DNA from: Mycobacterium seoulense
GTDB lineage: Bacteria; Actinomycetota; Actinomycetes; Mycobacteriales; Mycobacteriaceae
Direction of reading: 5' to 3'
DNA length: 64,000 nucleotides
NCBI RefSeq assembly: GCF_010731595.1
Contig: NZ_AP022582.1
Coordinates: 2,542,001 to 2,606,000, forward strand
Position 1 is the first letter of the stretch; each line of letters begins with the position of its first letter. A program made the translations under genes and the position numbers. The notes under the pieces are model-generated. The model was not told where the DNA came from and made no database searches. It saw only the letters and a program-made list of their open reading frames with translations. Of the stretch, positions 37,611 to 45,988 are shown piece by piece.

Positions 37611-38656
37611 TGGACACGCTCCTTCAGCCCGTAGAGTTCGCTGGCGTTGCGCCACAGCACCTTTTCACGTTGCTCGGCATCGAGGCCCTCCGCGATGCCC
37701 TCCGGCGGCGAGCTGGACCAATGCGGATAGCTCGAGCCGTACATCAGCAGGTCGGACTTGCCGGTGAAATCCATCCAGCGCCGCATGTCGCCGGCGTCGG
37801 TCGGTCCGTCGAACGCCGACGAGCAGAACCTGACGTGGCCGGGCAGGTATTCGCTCGGGTACCGGTCGACCCACGGCGTCTGGTCCCGCATCGACACCCA
37901 GAACGTGTCCAGCCGCCAGATCAACGGGGTGAGGATGTCGTAGCCGCCGTCGGCGAAGACGAACGTGAGGCCGGGGTGCCGGCCGAACACCCCCTCGACG
38001 ATGAGGGTGGCCAGGTGGACGAAGTAGTTCAGCGGCATGAACGCCGCGTATCCCGGATAGGTGTGGGCGTGCCCGGCGAAGGTGGGCGGGTAGTCGACGC
38101 CGTTGCCACCGTTGATGTGCACGGCCACCGGTAGCCCGTGCGCGGCGGCGGCCTCCCAGATCGGCTCGAACATCGGTTTGCCGTAGGGCTCGCGTGACTG
38201 CATCGGGACGCCGACCTGCACCAGTTTCGGGTGATCGGCCAGGCGCTCGATCTCGGCGACTGCCCCTTTGGGATCCTCGGGATTGACCCGGATGGTGCCC
38301 CGGAATCGATCGGCGGAGTCGGGCTCGAGCCAGCGGTCGAGCAGCCAGTCGTTGACCGCCGCGCAGATCCTGCTGTTGAGCAGGTAGTCGGCGATGTTGC
38401 CGCGAGTCAGCGGATTGAGGATGGCGTATTCGACGCCCATGTCATCGAAGAGGTGCCGGCTCACGGTGTCTGGGTCCGAACCCGGGTAGTGCTCCCCGTA
38501 GAGGTCTTTGCGGTAATCCCCGCCGGGCGCCTGATACCACTGCTGTTCGACGTCGGGGATCGATCGCAGTCGGTGGGCGGCGGGCAGGTAGCGCCGGATC
38601 TCCGCGTTGGAGCGGAAATGCGGCTGCACGTTGGCGTCGATGATCGGTGGGCTCAT
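37607..38656 (-). CDS. Amidohydrolase-fold paralogue that has lost metal ligands
   Basis: The 349 residues have the same fold as the next gene, but the metal site is changed: the N-terminal D-x-H reads N9-x-Q11 (IIDANVQPHF) and the C-terminal Asp is Ser 309 (YGSSYPHWSSS, against STDYPHWS in the paralogue). The barrel His region AVHINGGNG remains. It probably cannot hydrolyse by the usual metal mechanism and may act as the partner subunit of the active paralogue. The start is ATG at 38656, overlapping the ferredoxin stop (ATGA). Confidence 0.9.
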   Translation of the reverse strand: MSPPIIDANVQPHFRSNAEIRRYLPAAHRLRSIPDVEQQWYQAPGGDYRKDLYGEHYPGSDPDTVSRHLFDDMGVEYAILNPLTRGNIADYLLNSRICAAVNDWLLDRWLEPDSADRFRGTIRVNPEDPKGAVAEIERLADHPKLVQVGVPMQSREPYGKPMFEPIWEAAAAHGLPVAVHINGGNGVDYPPTFAGHAHTYPGYAAFMPLNYFVHLATLIVEGVFGRHPGLTFVFADGGYDILTPLIWRLDTFWVSMRDQTPWVDRYPSEYLPGHVRFCSSAFDGPTDAGDMRRWMDFTGKSDLLMYGSSYPHWSSSPPEGIAEGLDAEQREKVLWRNASELYGLKERVQ

Positions 38657-39012
38657 GCGGTCAGGTACACCTCCCCCTCGGCGACCTCGACCTGGTAGGT
38701 GCGGATGCGCCGGGTCGGATCGGCGACGCTCTGTCCGGTGGTGATATCGAATTCCCAGTTGTGCCAAGGGCATCGGACGATCTGCCCGTCGCGGACCCGC
38801 CGCAGCCCGCCGGGTTCGTCCGGGGCGAACTCGTTGGTGCCACCGATCAGACCGAGGCACAGCGGGGCGCCCTCGTGAGAGCAGTAGTTCACGATCGCGT
38901 AGAACTCGCCGCGCACGTTGTACACGCCGACCCCGAACTTCCCGACGTCGACCAGCTTCATCCCGCCGGGCGGCAGATCGTCCAGCGAGCACACCAATCG
39001 CCGTTCGGGCAT
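38653..39012 (-). CDS. Rieske-type ferredoxin
   Basis: This 119-residue single-domain Rieske protein has ligands C44-x-H46 (YCSHEGAP) and C81-x2-H84 (CPWHNWEF). It would carry electrons to an oxygenase of the island, or act as a Rieske subunit bound to the co-encoded amidohydrolases. I chose ATG at 39012; GTG at 39021 is also possible, with GGGAGG just before it. It is the first gene of the minus-strand unit and is divergent from a P450. Confidence 0.9.
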   Translation of the reverse strand: MPERRLVCSLDDLPPGGMKLVDVGKFGVGVYNVRGEFYAIVNYCSHEGAPLCLGLIGGTNEFAPDEPGGLRRVRDGQIVRCPWHNWEFDITTGQSVADPTRRIRTYQVEVAEGEVYLTA

Positions 39013-39057
39013 TCGCCTCACCGCCTCCCGACGCCACGCAACCTCAATACTGAGCCC

Positions 39058-39068
39058 GTTACGGTAAC
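39058..39068. promoter_or_regulatory. GTTACGGTAAC palindrome upstream of the Rieske ferredoxin unit
   Basis: This 11-base palindrome contains TACGGTAA (39060-39067) and lies 46 bases before the ferredoxin start. It is one member of the recurring TACnGTAA group. Confidence 0.5.
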
Positions 39069-39090
39069 CACGACAAGCCGTTGGGCTTAG

Positions 39091-39114
39091 TTGCTATCTA
39101 TACTATGATAGCGA
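39091..39114. promoter_or_regulatory. TTGCTAT-N10-ATAGCGA dyad upstream of P450
   Basis: The arms GCTAT (39093-39097) and ATAGC (39108-39112) have the same 10-base spacing as the dyad at 6825-6852, and the right half ATAGCGA is identical to that site. TATACT at 39099-39104, in the centre, could be the -10 element of the P450 promoter, so binding would block it. Confidence 0.6.
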
Positions 39115-39163
39115 TATTCCCCGCATTCCGATCCGCTTGCCGGCTGCCTCAGGAGGAGCGCTG

Positions 39164-40390
39164 ATGACGCTCAGCACCGACCCCGCCAACCAGCCCGTCA
39201 CGCTCGACCTCACCGGAGAAACCAGCCCCTACCCGTTCTTCGAATACATGAGGCGCACGGACCCGGTTTGGCACGGCGCTCTGGCGGACCACTCGCAGAT
39301 GCCTGAAGAGCTGCGGCCGGGCGACGAGTGGGTGTTGTTCGGTTACGACCCGGTGTTCCAGGCGTTCCGCGACGACCGCATCTTCAGCTCCCACAAGTAC
39401 GACGAGACCATCGGTTTGGTGATGGGACACACCATCCTGGCGATGGGCGGAAAGGAACACCACGATCACCGCAACCTGGTGGCCAAGGCCTTCCGCGCGA
39501 CCGCGCTGGAACGCTGGGAGCCGTCGGTGATCGGACCGGTCTGCGATCGACTGGTTGACGAGATCAAGAACGACGGCCACGCCGACCTGGTCAAGGCGGT
39601 GACGTTCGAATTCCCCACCAGGATCATCTCCACGCTGCTCGGTTTGCCCCCCGAGGATCTCGACTTATTCCGGCGGCTATCCCTCGATCTCATCTCGATC
39701 CCGACCGACATCATGGCGGGGCTGAACGCGGCGGCGGAGTTGCACGGCTACTTCCTCGAACAGGTCGAGCAGCGGCGGCGCAAGCACACCGACGACATCA
39801 TCGGGGACCTGGTCGCGGCCGAGATCGACGGGGAGAAGCTCACCGACGAGGCCATCATTGCGTTTCTGCGGCTGCTGCTGCCCGCAGGACTGGAAACCAC
39901 CTACCGCTCGTCGGGCAACCTGCTGTACCTGCTGCTGACCCACCCCGAGCAGCTCGACCTCGTCTACCGGGACCGGTCGCTGATACCGATGGCGATCGAG
40001 GAGGGCCTGCGCTTCGAAACGCCACTGACGATGGTCATGCGGACCACGACCGAAGAGGTCGAAATCGGCGGCAAGACAATCCCGGCCGATGCCCAGATCG
40101 ACATGTGCATGGGCTCGGCCAACCGCGACGAGACCCGCTGGACCGACCCCAACACCTTCGACATCCGCCGGCCGCGGCAAGCGCACATCGCGTTCGCCGG
40201 CGGTATTCACATGTGCCTCGGCATGCATCTGGCCCGGCTCGAGACGCGGGTCATGCTGAACAGCCTCTTCGACCGCGTCACAGATCTGGCCTTCGTGGCC
40301 GACGACGGAACGGGCCAGGAATCGAAGATCGTCGGGCTGACGTTCCGCTCCCCCAACAAGCTTCCGGTCACGTTCGCCCCGGCGGCATGA
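39164..40390 (+). CDS. Cytochrome P450
   Basis: The 408 residues have the I-helix motif LLPAGLETTYRSSGN (Glu in the usual acidic position), ExxR as EEGLR, and the heme loop FAGGIHMCLGMHLAR with C351. A close paralogue lies at 55746 with the same PAGLETTYRSSGN segment. The RBS AGGAGGAG is at 39151-39158, which fixes the start at 39164. The stop overlaps the alcohol dehydrogenase start (ATGA), so hydroxylation and alcohol oxidation are probably consecutive steps. Confidence 0.94.
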   Translation: MTLSTDPANQPVTLDLTGETSPYPFFEYMRRTDPVWHGALADHSQMPEELRPGDEWVLFGYDPVFQAFRDDRIFSSHKYDETIGLVMGHTILAMGGKEHHDHRNLVAKAFRATALERWEPSVIGPVCDRLVDEIKNDGHADLVKAVTFEFPTRIISTLLGLPPEDLDLFRRLSLDLISIPTDIMAGLNAAAELHGYFLEQVEQRRRKHTDDIIGDLVAAEIDGEKLTDEAIIAFLRLLLPAGLETTYRSSGNLLYLLLTHPEQLDLVYRDRSLIPMAIEEGLRFETPLTMVMRTTTEEVEIGGKTIPADAQIDMCMGSANRDETRWTDPNTFDIRRPRQAHIAFAGGIHMCLGMHLARLETRVMLNSLFDRVTDLAFVADDGTGQESKIVGLTFRSPNKLPVTFAPAA

Positions 40391-41544
40391 GAAGCCGCGC
40401 GGCGCTCCTGCACGACGTCGGCGGCCCCTGGTCGGTCGAGGAATTCGAACTCGACCCGCCCCGTGCCGGCGAAGTCCTGGTCGAGATGGCGGCGGCCGGG
40501 CTGTGTCACTCCGACGACCACATCCTCAAAGGTGACATGTCGGCGCCCAACGAGGTGATGCGATCCCTCGGCCTGCCGACCATGTTCCCGATGATCGGCG
40601 GCCATGAGGGCTCCGGGATCGTGCGGCAAGTCGGCGACGGGGTAACGGATTTCGCCCCCGGCGACCACGTGGTGATGTCGTTCGTCGCGGTGTGCGGCCA
40701 GTGCCGCTGGTGTGCCACCGGCATGGAATACATCTGCGATGTCGGCGCTTTCACCCTGACACCGGGGATGCCCACCGACGGCACTTTTCGTCATCACACC
40801 GCCGACGGCCGGCCGCTCGGACATCTGGCCAAGGTCGGGGCGTTCGCCGAACACACCGTGGTGTCGACGAATTCACTGGTGAAGATCGAGCCGCACCTGC
40901 CTCTGGCGCCGAGCGCGTTGCTGTCGTGCGCTATTCCAACCGGCTACGGTTCGGCCGCCAATCGCGCCGGCGTGCGCGGCGGCGACACGGTGGTCGTCGT
41001 AGGCGTGGGCGGAATCGGTACGGGGGCGATCCAGGGCGCGCGGATCAGCGGTGCCGCACAGATCGTCGCGGTGGACCCGGTGGACTTCAAGCAGAAATCG
41101 GCGTTGCAGTTCGGCGCGACCCACAGCGCCGCCACGATCGCCGAGGCGCAGGACTTGGTGCGGGACTTGACATACGGCGTGATGGCCGACGCCGTGGTGG
41201 TCTCACCATCGCTGATCACCGCCGACGACGTCCGCGACGCGCTGAAGCTGACCCGCAAGGGCGGGACATGCGTCCTCACCGGCATGACCTCGCAACTGAC
41301 CCACTCGGTGAAGATCGACCTGCAGGAGTTCATCCTGATGAACAAGACGCTGGCGGGGACGATATTCGGCTCGTGCAACCCGCGGGCGGACATCGCCCGG
41401 CTGGCCAGGCTTTACCAGACCGGGCAGCTCCAGCTCGACGAAATGATCACCCGGCGCTACCGCCTCGAGGAGATCAACGATGCCTACGACGACCTCCGCA
41501 ACGGCAAGATCATCCGGGGCATCATCGATTTCGGGGTCAGCTGA
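40387..41544 (+). CDS. Zinc-dependent (NDMA-type) alcohol dehydrogenase
   Basis: The 385-residue medium-chain dehydrogenase has the catalytic zinc ligand in GLCHSDDH, the GGHEGSGIV segment, the structural zinc loop CGQCRWCATGMEYIC, and the Rossmann motif VVGVGGIGTGAIQGA. The overall layout resembles NDMA-dependent and mycothiol-associated alcohol dehydrogenases of actinobacteria. It is coupled to the P450 upstream (ATGA) and probably oxidises the alcohol made by it. It overlaps the convergent SDR gene by 8 bases. Confidence 0.92.
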   Translation: MRSRAALLHDVGGPWSVEEFELDPPRAGEVLVEMAAAGLCHSDDHILKGDMSAPNEVMRSLGLPTMFPMIGGHEGSGIVRQVGDGVTDFAPGDHVVMSFVAVCGQCRWCATGMEYICDVGAFTLTPGMPTDGTFRHHTADGRPLGHLAKVGAFAEHTVVSTNSLVKIEPHLPLAPSALLSCAIPTGYGSAANRAGVRGGDTVVVVGVGGIGTGAIQGARISGAAQIVAVDPVDFKQKSALQFGATHSAATIAEAQDLVRDLTYGVMADAVVVSPSLITADDVRDALKLTRKGGTCVLTGMTSQLTHSVKIDLQEFILMNKTLAGTIFGSCNPRADIARLARLYQTGQLQLDEMITRRYRLEEINDAYDDLRNGKIIRGIIDFGVS

Positions 41545-42277
41545 GGCCCTTTCGACGCATCACCCGCTGCAGTTGGCCGTAAGCGTCGATGGGACTGTGC
41601 AGCGCCAGACCGCCGTCGGCATGCACGACTTGGCCTGTCACCCATGGCAGTTCGAGGACGCCCACGATCGCCCCCGCCACGTCGACGACCTCCCCCAAAC
41701 CGCCCAGTGCGGTCCGCTCGGACAGGGCCGCCACCCAGCCGGGCAGCTGTTCGGGTTTGGCCAACATCGGCGTGCGGGTGACGCCCGGGCCGACCGCGTT
41801 CACGCGGATTCCGTACCCACCCCACTCCGCCGCGGCGACCTTCACCAGCATGTCGACGCCCGCCTTGGACACGCAGTAGGCGCCCATGTCGCGGTCGGCG
41901 ACGGTTCCGCTGATGCTGGAGACCGCGACAACCGAGCCGCCCACCCCGGCGTCGATCATGGCCCGCGCCGCCGCGCGAATCGTCAGCCAGGTGCCCGTGA
42001 GGTTGACGGCCAGCACCCGGTTCCATTCCGACGGTGACTGTTCGAGCAATAGCCCCGAGGCGCCGACGCCGGCGCAGGTGACGACTCGGGTGGGGGCGCC
42101 GTGGTCGCGCACGGTTTGCGCCATCGCGGCAGACACCGCGTCGGGATCGCTGATGTCGCAAGTGATATCGGCATTCGTGAGGTCCCACACCACAACGTCG
42201 TGTCCCGCTTCACGCAGCCGCGCGGCGACTTCTCGCCCGATGCCGGACGCGCCTCCGGTTACCAGGGCGGTGCTCAC
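41537..42277 (-). CDS. Short-chain dehydrogenase/reductase
   Basis: The 246-residue classical SDR has TGGASGIG, the catalytic Ser in VSSISGTV, and YCVSK, plus the C-terminal VHADGG typical of FabG-like members. The start GTG at 42277 overlaps the stop of the VOC gene (GTGA). It is convergent with the alcohol dehydrogenase. It oxidises or reduces an alcohol/ketone; the substrate is unknown. Confidence 0.92.
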   Translation of the reverse strand: MSTALVTGGASGIGREVAARLREAGHDVVVWDLTNADITCDISDPDAVSAAMAQTVRDHGAPTRVVTCAGVGASGLLLEQSPSEWNRVLAVNLTGTWLTIRAAARAMIDAGVGGSVVAVSSISGTVADRDMGAYCVSKAGVDMLVKVAAAEWGGYGIRVNAVGPGVTRTPMLAKPEQLPGWVAALSERTALGGLGEVVDVAGAIVGVLELPWVTGQVVHADGGLALHSPIDAYGQLQRVMRRKGLS

Positions 42278-42723
42278 TGCGCCCGCCCGATCAACTCGAC
42301 GAGTACGCCGTCCGGTGCGATGATCACCGCCATTGCGACGGTCCTCCCGTCCGGGGCCACGACATCGATGCGGCGAACGCCCTCGGTGAAACCCAATGCA
42401 GCCAAGCCAGACAGCGTCTGGTCGACGTCACGCTGAAATGACAGCAGGAAGAATCCGTGCCGGGGCGCCCTGGTCGCCGAGCTCGCGGGCAGCGCCGGGT
42501 CGGCGCCCGCCAACTCCACGAGTTCGACGATCCCACTGCCCGGCGTCTGCGGATCGCCGAGAAAGATCGACCGCAGCCGATCGGTCGCGGCGCCGAACAG
42601 TTCTGGCCAATCACCGGTGAAGTGATAGTCGATCAATTGGCTGAGGCCTAGCCCGTCACGCCAGAATCGAAGCGATCGTTCGACGTCCGAGGTGCATATC
42701 GCCGAGTGGTGCACACCGAGCAC
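42274..42723 (-). CDS. VOC (glyoxalase/dioxygenase-fold) protein
   Basis: The 149-residue protein has the paired beta-alpha-beta modules of the vicinal oxygen chelate family, beginning VHHSAICTSDVERSLRFWRD. His near the N-terminus and Glu in VLVELIGR near the end could hold a metal. Members include ring-cleavage dioxygenases, epimerases and glyoxalases. The start is GTG at 42723 with AGGAGG about 6 to 11 bases upstream. It is coupled to the SDR gene downstream. Confidence 0.88.
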   Translation of the reverse strand: MLGVHHSAICTSDVERSLRFWRDGLGLSQLIDYHFTGDWPELFGAATDRLRSIFLGDPQTPGSGIVELVELAGADPALPASSATRAPRHGFFLLSFQRDVDQTLSGLAALGFTEGVRRIDVVAPDGRTVAMAVIIAPDGVLVELIGRAQ

Positions 42724-42744
42724 AAGCTGCCTCCTACGGTGTCC

Positions 42745-43566
42745 CTAGATGACCTTGGCCAATGTGTGATCCCAGAGCTCGCGCGCAAGCACGGGATCGT
42801 CGGCCGCGCGGTTGGCCCTGGCGACTTTGCCGTTCGCGTAGTACTCGCCGGACGACCAGTCGACGCCGGGCGTGCTGGAGGCCAACCACACCAGTTGGTC
42901 GGCGCCTTGATCCGGGGTTTTGATGAGGCGACGCACCGGGGTGCGCTGCATGGTGGTCAGGAATCGTGAACCCGACGAGTGGCCGATGTTGGTGTTGACA
43001 AAGCCCGGATGCACGACGGCGGTCGAAAGCCCGTCGTCGTGGTAGCGGCGATGTAATTCCCTGGTGAACAAGATGTTTGCGAGTTTGGCCAACGCATAGG
43101 CCGTGCTCGGCCGGCGTCGCCCGGTCGTGTCGAAATCGGTGAGGGTGACGTTGCGGAGCAGCCGCTGCGACGAGCTCGAGGTGTTGACGATCGTGGCGCG
43201 CGAAGCCACGAGCACATCGAGCAGAAGTGTGGTGAGCAGAAACGGCGCCAGGTAGTTGACCTGAAGGGTGATCTCGTGGCCGTCGGCCGTTTCGGTCAGC
43301 TTGCTGAACACGCCCCCGGCGTTGTTGCCCAAAACATCGATGCGCGGATATTCCGAGCGGATCTTGTCGGCCAGGGCCCGCACTTGGCCCAGATCGGCGA
43401 AGTCGGCCACGAAATAGGCGGCGTCCAGCTCCGCGGCCATGGCGGCAGCCTTTCGTTCGGTGCGACCGACCAATACGACGTTCGCGCCGGTGCGGCGGAG
43501 CCGGCGCGCCGCCGCGGCGCCGATGCCGTCGCTGGCACCGGTGATCACGATCGTCCTCCGCGTCAT
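42745..43566 (-). CDS. Short-chain dehydrogenase/reductase (retinol-dehydrogenase-like)
   Basis: The 273-residue SDR has TGASDGIG, GNNAGG, Ser in NTSSSSQRL and YALAK, with the longer C-terminal region seen in RDH/WWOX-like members. The start is ATG at 43566 with GAGG about 8 bases upstream; a longer reading from 43635 lacks support. It is on the same strand as the VOC and SDR genes, with a 21-base gap. It may reduce or oxidise a lipid alcohol. Confidence 0.9.
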   Translation of the reverse strand: MTRRTIVITGASDGIGAAAARRLRRTGANVVLVGRTERKAAAMAAELDAAYFVADFADLGQVRALADKIRSEYPRIDVLGNNAGGVFSKLTETADGHEITLQVNYLAPFLLTTLLLDVLVASRATIVNTSSSSQRLLRNVTLTDFDTTGRRRPSTAYALAKLANILFTRELHRRYHDDGLSTAVVHPGFVNTNIGHSSGSRFLTTMQRTPVRRLIKTPDQGADQLVWLASSTPGVDWSSGEYYANGKVARANRAADDPVLARELWDHTLAKVI

Positions 43567-43648
43567 TGCCTCGTCCTCCACGGGGAGCCTAGCCGTCGCG
43601 ATCGTCGCAAAACGCCAACTAAGCGGGTCGCTCACCCCCGGCGGTCAC

Positions 43649-44884
43649 TCAGGTCAACGAGTAGCGCACCGGCAGGTGCTTGAGGCCGCCGACGAACGTG
43701 GTGGCCACCAGCTCCGGCTCCCCGGTCAGCTCGATGGATTTCAGCCTGGGCAGTAGCTCGGTGAAGAAGCTGTTGACCTCCATGCGCGCCAACGCCGCGC
43801 CCATGCAGAAGTGCACCCCGTACCCGAAGGCGAGGTGCTTGTTGGGATCGCGCCCGACGTCGAAGCGGAACGGGTCGACGAACACGTCCTCGTCACGGTT
43901 GGCCGACACGTAGGACAGCAGTACCGAATCCCCCGCCGCGATGGGCACCCCGCGCACGGTCGTGTCTTCGGTGGCGGTGCGCATGAATTCCTTGACCGGG
44001 GTGACCCAGCGGATCATCTCCTCGGTGGCCAGCGGCATCAAGTCGAGGTTGTCGCGCAGCCGCCCGAGCTGGTCGGGGTTCTCGATGAGCGCCTGCAGGC
44101 CACCGGAGATGGTCGCGCTGGTGGTGTCGTGCCCTGCGGTGGCGACGATGAGGTAGTAGGACACCGTGTCGATGTCCGACAGCGGCTCGCCGTCGACGCG
44201 GGCGTTGGCGATCGCGGACGCCAGATCATCGGTCGGGTGCTCGCGACGCGACTCGGTCACCCCGTTGAAGTACTGGAACATGTCGAACAACGCGGGCAGC
44301 TGATCCTCGTTGCCGGTACCCCGTTTGAATTCGGAATCGTCGCTGCCGAACAATTCCTGGGTCAACTTGAGCATCCTGGGGAAGTCGGCCTCCGGCAGGC
44401 CGAGCAGCGACATGATCACGTACAGCGGGTAATTGACTGCCACTTCCTGAACGAAGTCACATTCCGGACTTGCGGCCATCATCTTGTCCACGTAGATCCT
44501 GGCGAGCTCGTCCACACGAACCTTCAACGCCCGCATCGCCTTCGGACGGAACCAATCGGAACCGATCGCCCGCACCACCCGGTGCTGCGGATCGTCGAGG
44601 TGGATCAGCGTGCGCACGCCCGCGGCCGCCTGCATCTCGTCGCCCTCGGCGTTCGTCAGGACGGGTCGTGGCCAGTTGGTGAACAGCATGTTCTCGCGTT
44701 CGATGTCCATGATGTCGGCGTGCTTGGTGATCGCCCAGAATGGCCGGTAGTTCGGCACCTCGACCCAGGACACGGGCGCGCTGGCGCGCAGGTGGGTCAG
44801 CGCGGCATGCAGTCGCCGCTCGTCGGTGTATGCCAGGGGATCTGCCAGCAGCTTGGCGGACTCGTCTACCGTGGCTGTGCTCAC
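43649..44884 (-). CDS. Cytochrome P450 (CYP124/125/142-like group)
   Basis: The 411 residues show the I-helix VATAGHDTTSATI, ExxR as EEMIR, and the heme loop FGYGVHFCMGAALARM with C360. The motif FGYGVHFCMG and the general length fit the group of mycobacterial P450s that oxidise terminal methyl groups of sterols or branched lipids; assignment to one family would need comparison. The start GTG at 44884 overlaps the stop of the LLM gene upstream (GTGA), so the two enzymes are co-translated. Confidence 0.9.
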   Translation of the reverse strand: MSTATVDESAKLLADPLAYTDERRLHAALTHLRASAPVSWVEVPNYRPFWAITKHADIMDIERENMLFTNWPRPVLTNAEGDEMQAAAGVRTLIHLDDPQHRVVRAIGSDWFRPKAMRALKVRVDELARIYVDKMMAASPECDFVQEVAVNYPLYVIMSLLGLPEADFPRMLKLTQELFGSDDSEFKRGTGNEDQLPALFDMFQYFNGVTESRREHPTDDLASAIANARVDGEPLSDIDTVSYYLIVATAGHDTTSATISGGLQALIENPDQLGRLRDNLDLMPLATEEMIRWVTPVKEFMRTATEDTTVRGVPIAAGDSVLLSYVSANRDEDVFVDPFRFDVGRDPNKHLAFGYGVHFCMGAALARMEVNSFFTELLPRLKSIELTGEPELVATTFVGGLKHLPVRYSLT

Positions 44885-45903
44885 TCGCGAAACTCCTTCA
44901 AAACGGCGGTAATACAGGGTTGGGAGGCGTTCATGAAGATGGGCAGCACGCGGTCGACCGCGCCGTGGCAGCGGTCCTTGAGCGCGGTGGCGACGCCGGT
45001 CACCGGGCCGACGACCGCGAAGGCCGCCAGCATCTCGTCGTCGATCAGCGAAGCCATGGCGTCCCACTCACCGGCCAGCGAAAGGCGGTGCAGTTCGGTC
45101 TGCAGGTCTCCCCAGCCATGCACGTCCAGCACCCTGCGGTAAGCGGGCGTCGACCCGTAGAAGGCGATCTGCTTGCGCACGGCGGCGGTGGCGGCGGCCA
45201 GTTCGTCTTCGTTCTCCCCGGTCGCGATCAGCACCTCGCCGGACACCTCAAAGTCGCTGCGACGCCGGCCCGCTCGCTGCAGGCCGCGCTCCAACGCCGG
45301 GACGGTGACTTCGTCGAGGTAGCGCTTCGAGACCATCGGGTGACCGAGGTGACCGTCGGCGACCTCGCCGCACATCTCGGTCATCGCTTCGCCCACCGCC
45401 GCGATGAAAACCTTGGGGACGGAATAGGGCTGTGGCTCGGGCGTGAACATCGGGGTCATGATTTTGTGCGTGTAGAAATCTCCCTCGAAACGCAGCTTTG
45501 TCCCGTCTTTCCACGCGGACCAGATCGCGTGCAGGGCGGCGACGAATTCGCGCATCCGGCGGGCGGGATGGCTCCACGGCATGCTGAACCGTTTCTCGAT
45601 GTGGGGCTGGATCTGAGTGCCCAGGCCGAGGATGAACCGGCCCCGCGAGAACGCCTGCAGGTCCCAAGCGGTGTTGGCGACGATCATCGGATTGCGGGCG
45701 AACGCCACCGCGATGTTGGTGCCGAGTTCGAGTCGCGACGTGTGCTCAGCGGCCAGTAGTAACGGCAGGAATGGGTCGTGACTGGTTTCCGCCGTCCAGC
45801 CGCCGTCATACCCGTCTCGCTCCAGGGCGATCGCCGCATCGGTCACCCGTGCCAACTGATTGGGGATGCCCCCGTCGACCTTGAGGTGGGCGGCGTCGGG
45901 CAT
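44881..45903 (-). CDS. LLM-class (F420/FMN) oxidoreductase
   Basis: The 340-residue TIM barrel of the luciferase-like family has GYDGGWTAETSHDPFLPLL, RLELGTNIAVAFARNPMIVA and GRFILGLGTQIQPH. Such mycobacterial proteins usually use F420. The start is ATG at 45903; no RBS is visible, and the likely -10 TAAAGT sits 7 bases before it, so the transcript may be leaderless. It is coupled to the P450 downstream and divergent from the carboxyltransferase, with a palindrome in the promoter. Confidence 0.88.
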   Translation of the reverse strand: MPDAAHLKVDGGIPNQLARVTDAAIALERDGYDGGWTAETSHDPFLPLLLAAEHTSRLELGTNIAVAFARNPMIVANTAWDLQAFSRGRFILGLGTQIQPHIEKRFSMPWSHPARRMREFVAALHAIWSAWKDGTKLRFEGDFYTHKIMTPMFTPEPQPYSVPKVFIAAVGEAMTEMCGEVADGHLGHPMVSKRYLDEVTVPALERGLQRAGRRRSDFEVSGEVLIATGENEDELAAATAAVRKQIAFYGSTPAYRRVLDVHGWGDLQTELHRLSLAGEWDAMASLIDDEMLAAFAVVGPVTGVATALKDRCHGAVDRVLPIFMNASQPCITAVLKEFRE

Positions 45904-45906
45904 GCG

Positions 45907-45921
45907 GGTAACTTTACCGTA
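45907..45921. promoter_or_regulatory. GGTAA-CT-TTACC palindrome with TACGGTAA (minus strand)
   Basis: The palindrome is at 45907-45918, and TTACCGTA (reverse of TACGGTAA) at 45914-45921. It overlaps the probable core promoter of the LLM-P450 unit, a few bases from its start codon, as expected for a repressor site. Confidence 0.55.
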
Positions 45922-45988
45922 AGCGATCCAGTATGTGACCCCACGGATCCGCTCGCGTGACGAATCTTCCATGAGGTAGGACATAGGC

